Below, one piece after another: positions 42,554 through 45,859 of a stretch of DNA of 45,859 bases. The DNA is from Rhodocyclaceae bacterium (GTDB lineage: Bacteria > Pseudomonadota > Gammaproteobacteria > Burkholderiales > Rhodocyclaceae). The DNA is taken from the NCBI GenBank assembly GCA_025353195.1, contig JANXRC010000251.1, positions 1 through 45,859 of the forward strand. The letters are read 5' to 3'. A model generated the notes under the pieces. That model was given only the letters and a program-made list of their open reading frames with translations. It ran no database searches and was not told where the DNA came from. The translations under genes were made by a program, and so were the position numbers. The number at the start of each line of letters is the position of its first letter. Positions within the stretch are counted from its first letter, which is position 1.

Positions 42554-42649
42554 ATGTCCGAGCCCCTTTGGGCGAGGACGGTATCCCCCTGTGGGACGAG
42601 TCTTGATGTCGTAAAATTGCTCTTTTGTGTCACAGCCTGCGCCCCCGCC

Positions 42650-45271
<2,622 letters not shown>

Positions 45272-45299
45272 AAGAGTCGGCGCCGGCGGAACGGCGCCG
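45272..45299 (-). repeat. dispersed 24-bp motif, copy H, bidirectional terminator-like hairpin
   Basis: On the minus strand, 45295 down to 45272 starts GCCGTTCC and ends GGCGCCGACTCTT. It begins 6 bp after the mutase stop codon in the same orientation and directly abuts the alaS stop on the other side. CGGCGCCG at 45278-45285 and 45292-45299 form a perfect 8-bp stem around GCGGAA. Likely ends both converging transcripts, although the T runs are short. Confidence 0.7.
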
Positions 45300-45301
45300 T
45301 T

Positions 45302-45859
45302 TCAGAAACCGGTATCTATGCCCGGCCAGGCGGCGGTCAGCGCCGCCCTGAATTCCTTCTGGATGCGGATCAGCCCGGCCCGGGTGTCGGCTTCGAAACG
45401 CAGCACCACGACCGGCGTGGTGTTCGAGGCGCGCGCCAGGCCGAAGCCGTCGGCATATTCGGCGCGCACGCCGTCGATCATGATCAGTTCGCGCGCTCCG
45501 GGCAGCAGCTTGCGGCCGCCCTGCTGCAGCTTCGCCACCAGCTCATGGGGTTCGCCTTCGTTCATCCTGATGTTGAGTTCCGGCGTCGAGATGGCGTTGG
45601 GCAGGTGCTTCAGCGGCGAGTTGGCATCGTCCCAGCGCGAGACGATTTCGAGCAGGCGGGCGCCGGTGTAGAGCGCATCGTCGAAGCCGTACCAGCGCTC
45701 CTTGAAGAACATGTGGCCGCTCATCTCGCCGGCCAGCGGCGCGCCGGTTTCCTTCAGCTTGGTCTTGATCAGCGCATGGCCGGTGTTCCACATCAGCGGC
45801 CGGCCGCCCTGGTGGCGAATCGACTCGGCCACCCAGCGCGAACACTTGACGTCATAAAT
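45302..45859 (-). CDS. phosphomannomutase/phosphoglucomutase (C-terminal part, cut by window edge)
   Basis: The last 186 codons of a PMM/PGM (AlgC-type) alpha-phosphohexomutase; the start lies beyond the right edge. IYDVKCSRWVAESIRHQGGRPLMWNTGHALIKTKLKE and the GEMSGH sugar-recognition loop in APLAGEMSGHMFFKERWYGFDDALY mark domain 3. The C-terminal domain ends RASNTTPVVVLRFEADT, with the phosphate-binding RxSNTxP loop. It interconverts 1- and 6-phosphohexoses for polysaccharide or LPS precursors. It converges on alaS. Confidence 0.93.
   Translation of the reverse strand: MYDVKCSRWVAESIRHQGGRPLMWNTGHALIKTKLKETGAPLAGEMSGHMFFKERWYGFDDALYTGARLLEIVSRWDDANSPLKHLPNAISTPELNIRMNEGEPHELVAKLQQGGRKLLPGARELIMIDGVRAEYADGFGLARASNTTPVVVLRFEADTRAGLIRIQKEFRAALTAAWPGIDTGF

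Overview
The window looks like chromosome of a GC-rich betaproteobacterium, most likely of the Rhodocyclales or Sterolibacterium/Sulfuritalea type. This rests on protein family flavour and gene order: a tkt-gap-pgk-pyk-fba cluster carrying fbp and prk at its head, lptD-surA-pdxA-ksgA, amgK-murU, dusB-fis-purH-purD. No rRNA or other decisive phylogenetic marker is present, so the placement is an inference. Almost everything is housekeeping; there is no phage, integrase, transposase gene or CRISPR array.

Layout. 1-900: the start of a lipoprotein gene and a DUF2147 protein, both on the minus strand. 1059-9991: a seven-gene plus-strand carbon cluster (FBPase, phosphoribulokinase, transketolase, GAPDH, PGK, pyruvate kinase, class II aldolase). 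It covers most of the regenerative half of the Calvin cycle plus lower glycolysis and implies autotrophic capacity, although RuBisCO is not in the window. 10052-14869: PsiE-like protein, purC, a DUF2189 membrane protein, oligopeptidase A and a small cytochrome c. 14870-17620: an accessory-looking stretch with a CZB-hemerythrin fusion and a cardiolipin synthase-like protein. 17621-19580: a small Cys-rich protein, exonuclease III, and a Crp/Fnr regulator with a DUF2892 membrane protein.

19582-27514: a minus-strand envelope operon, lptD-surA-pdxA-amidotransferase-ksgA-flavoprotein. A 268-bp MITE-like palindromic element lies directly upstream of lptD. 27966-32210: amgK-murU (cell-wall recycling), pepP, ubiH. 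32300-37745: dusB-fis-purH-purD-Sua5 and a small unknown. 37829-39254: tRNA-Ala(CGC), a DUF2855 protein and tRNA-Arg(ACG). 39343-42510: an internally duplicated membrane protein, a UgpB-like binding protein coupled to a glycerophosphodiesterase, and a small secreted protein. 42650-45859: alaS and the end of a phosphomannomutase/phosphoglucomutase gene.

The most unusual signal is a dispersed 24-bp motif with eight recognisable copies in 46 kb. It starts GCCGT, has three variable bases, then GCCRGYGCCGACTYTY. Three copies sit 3-9 bp after stop codons, in the same orientation as the gene, and form hairpins. Five lie inside reading frames, two of which (ksgA and ubiH) give the same peptide VGAGDTA. 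This resembles an uptake-sequence or REP-type genome-wide motif. I do not recognise it as a described one, and I could not count it outside this window.
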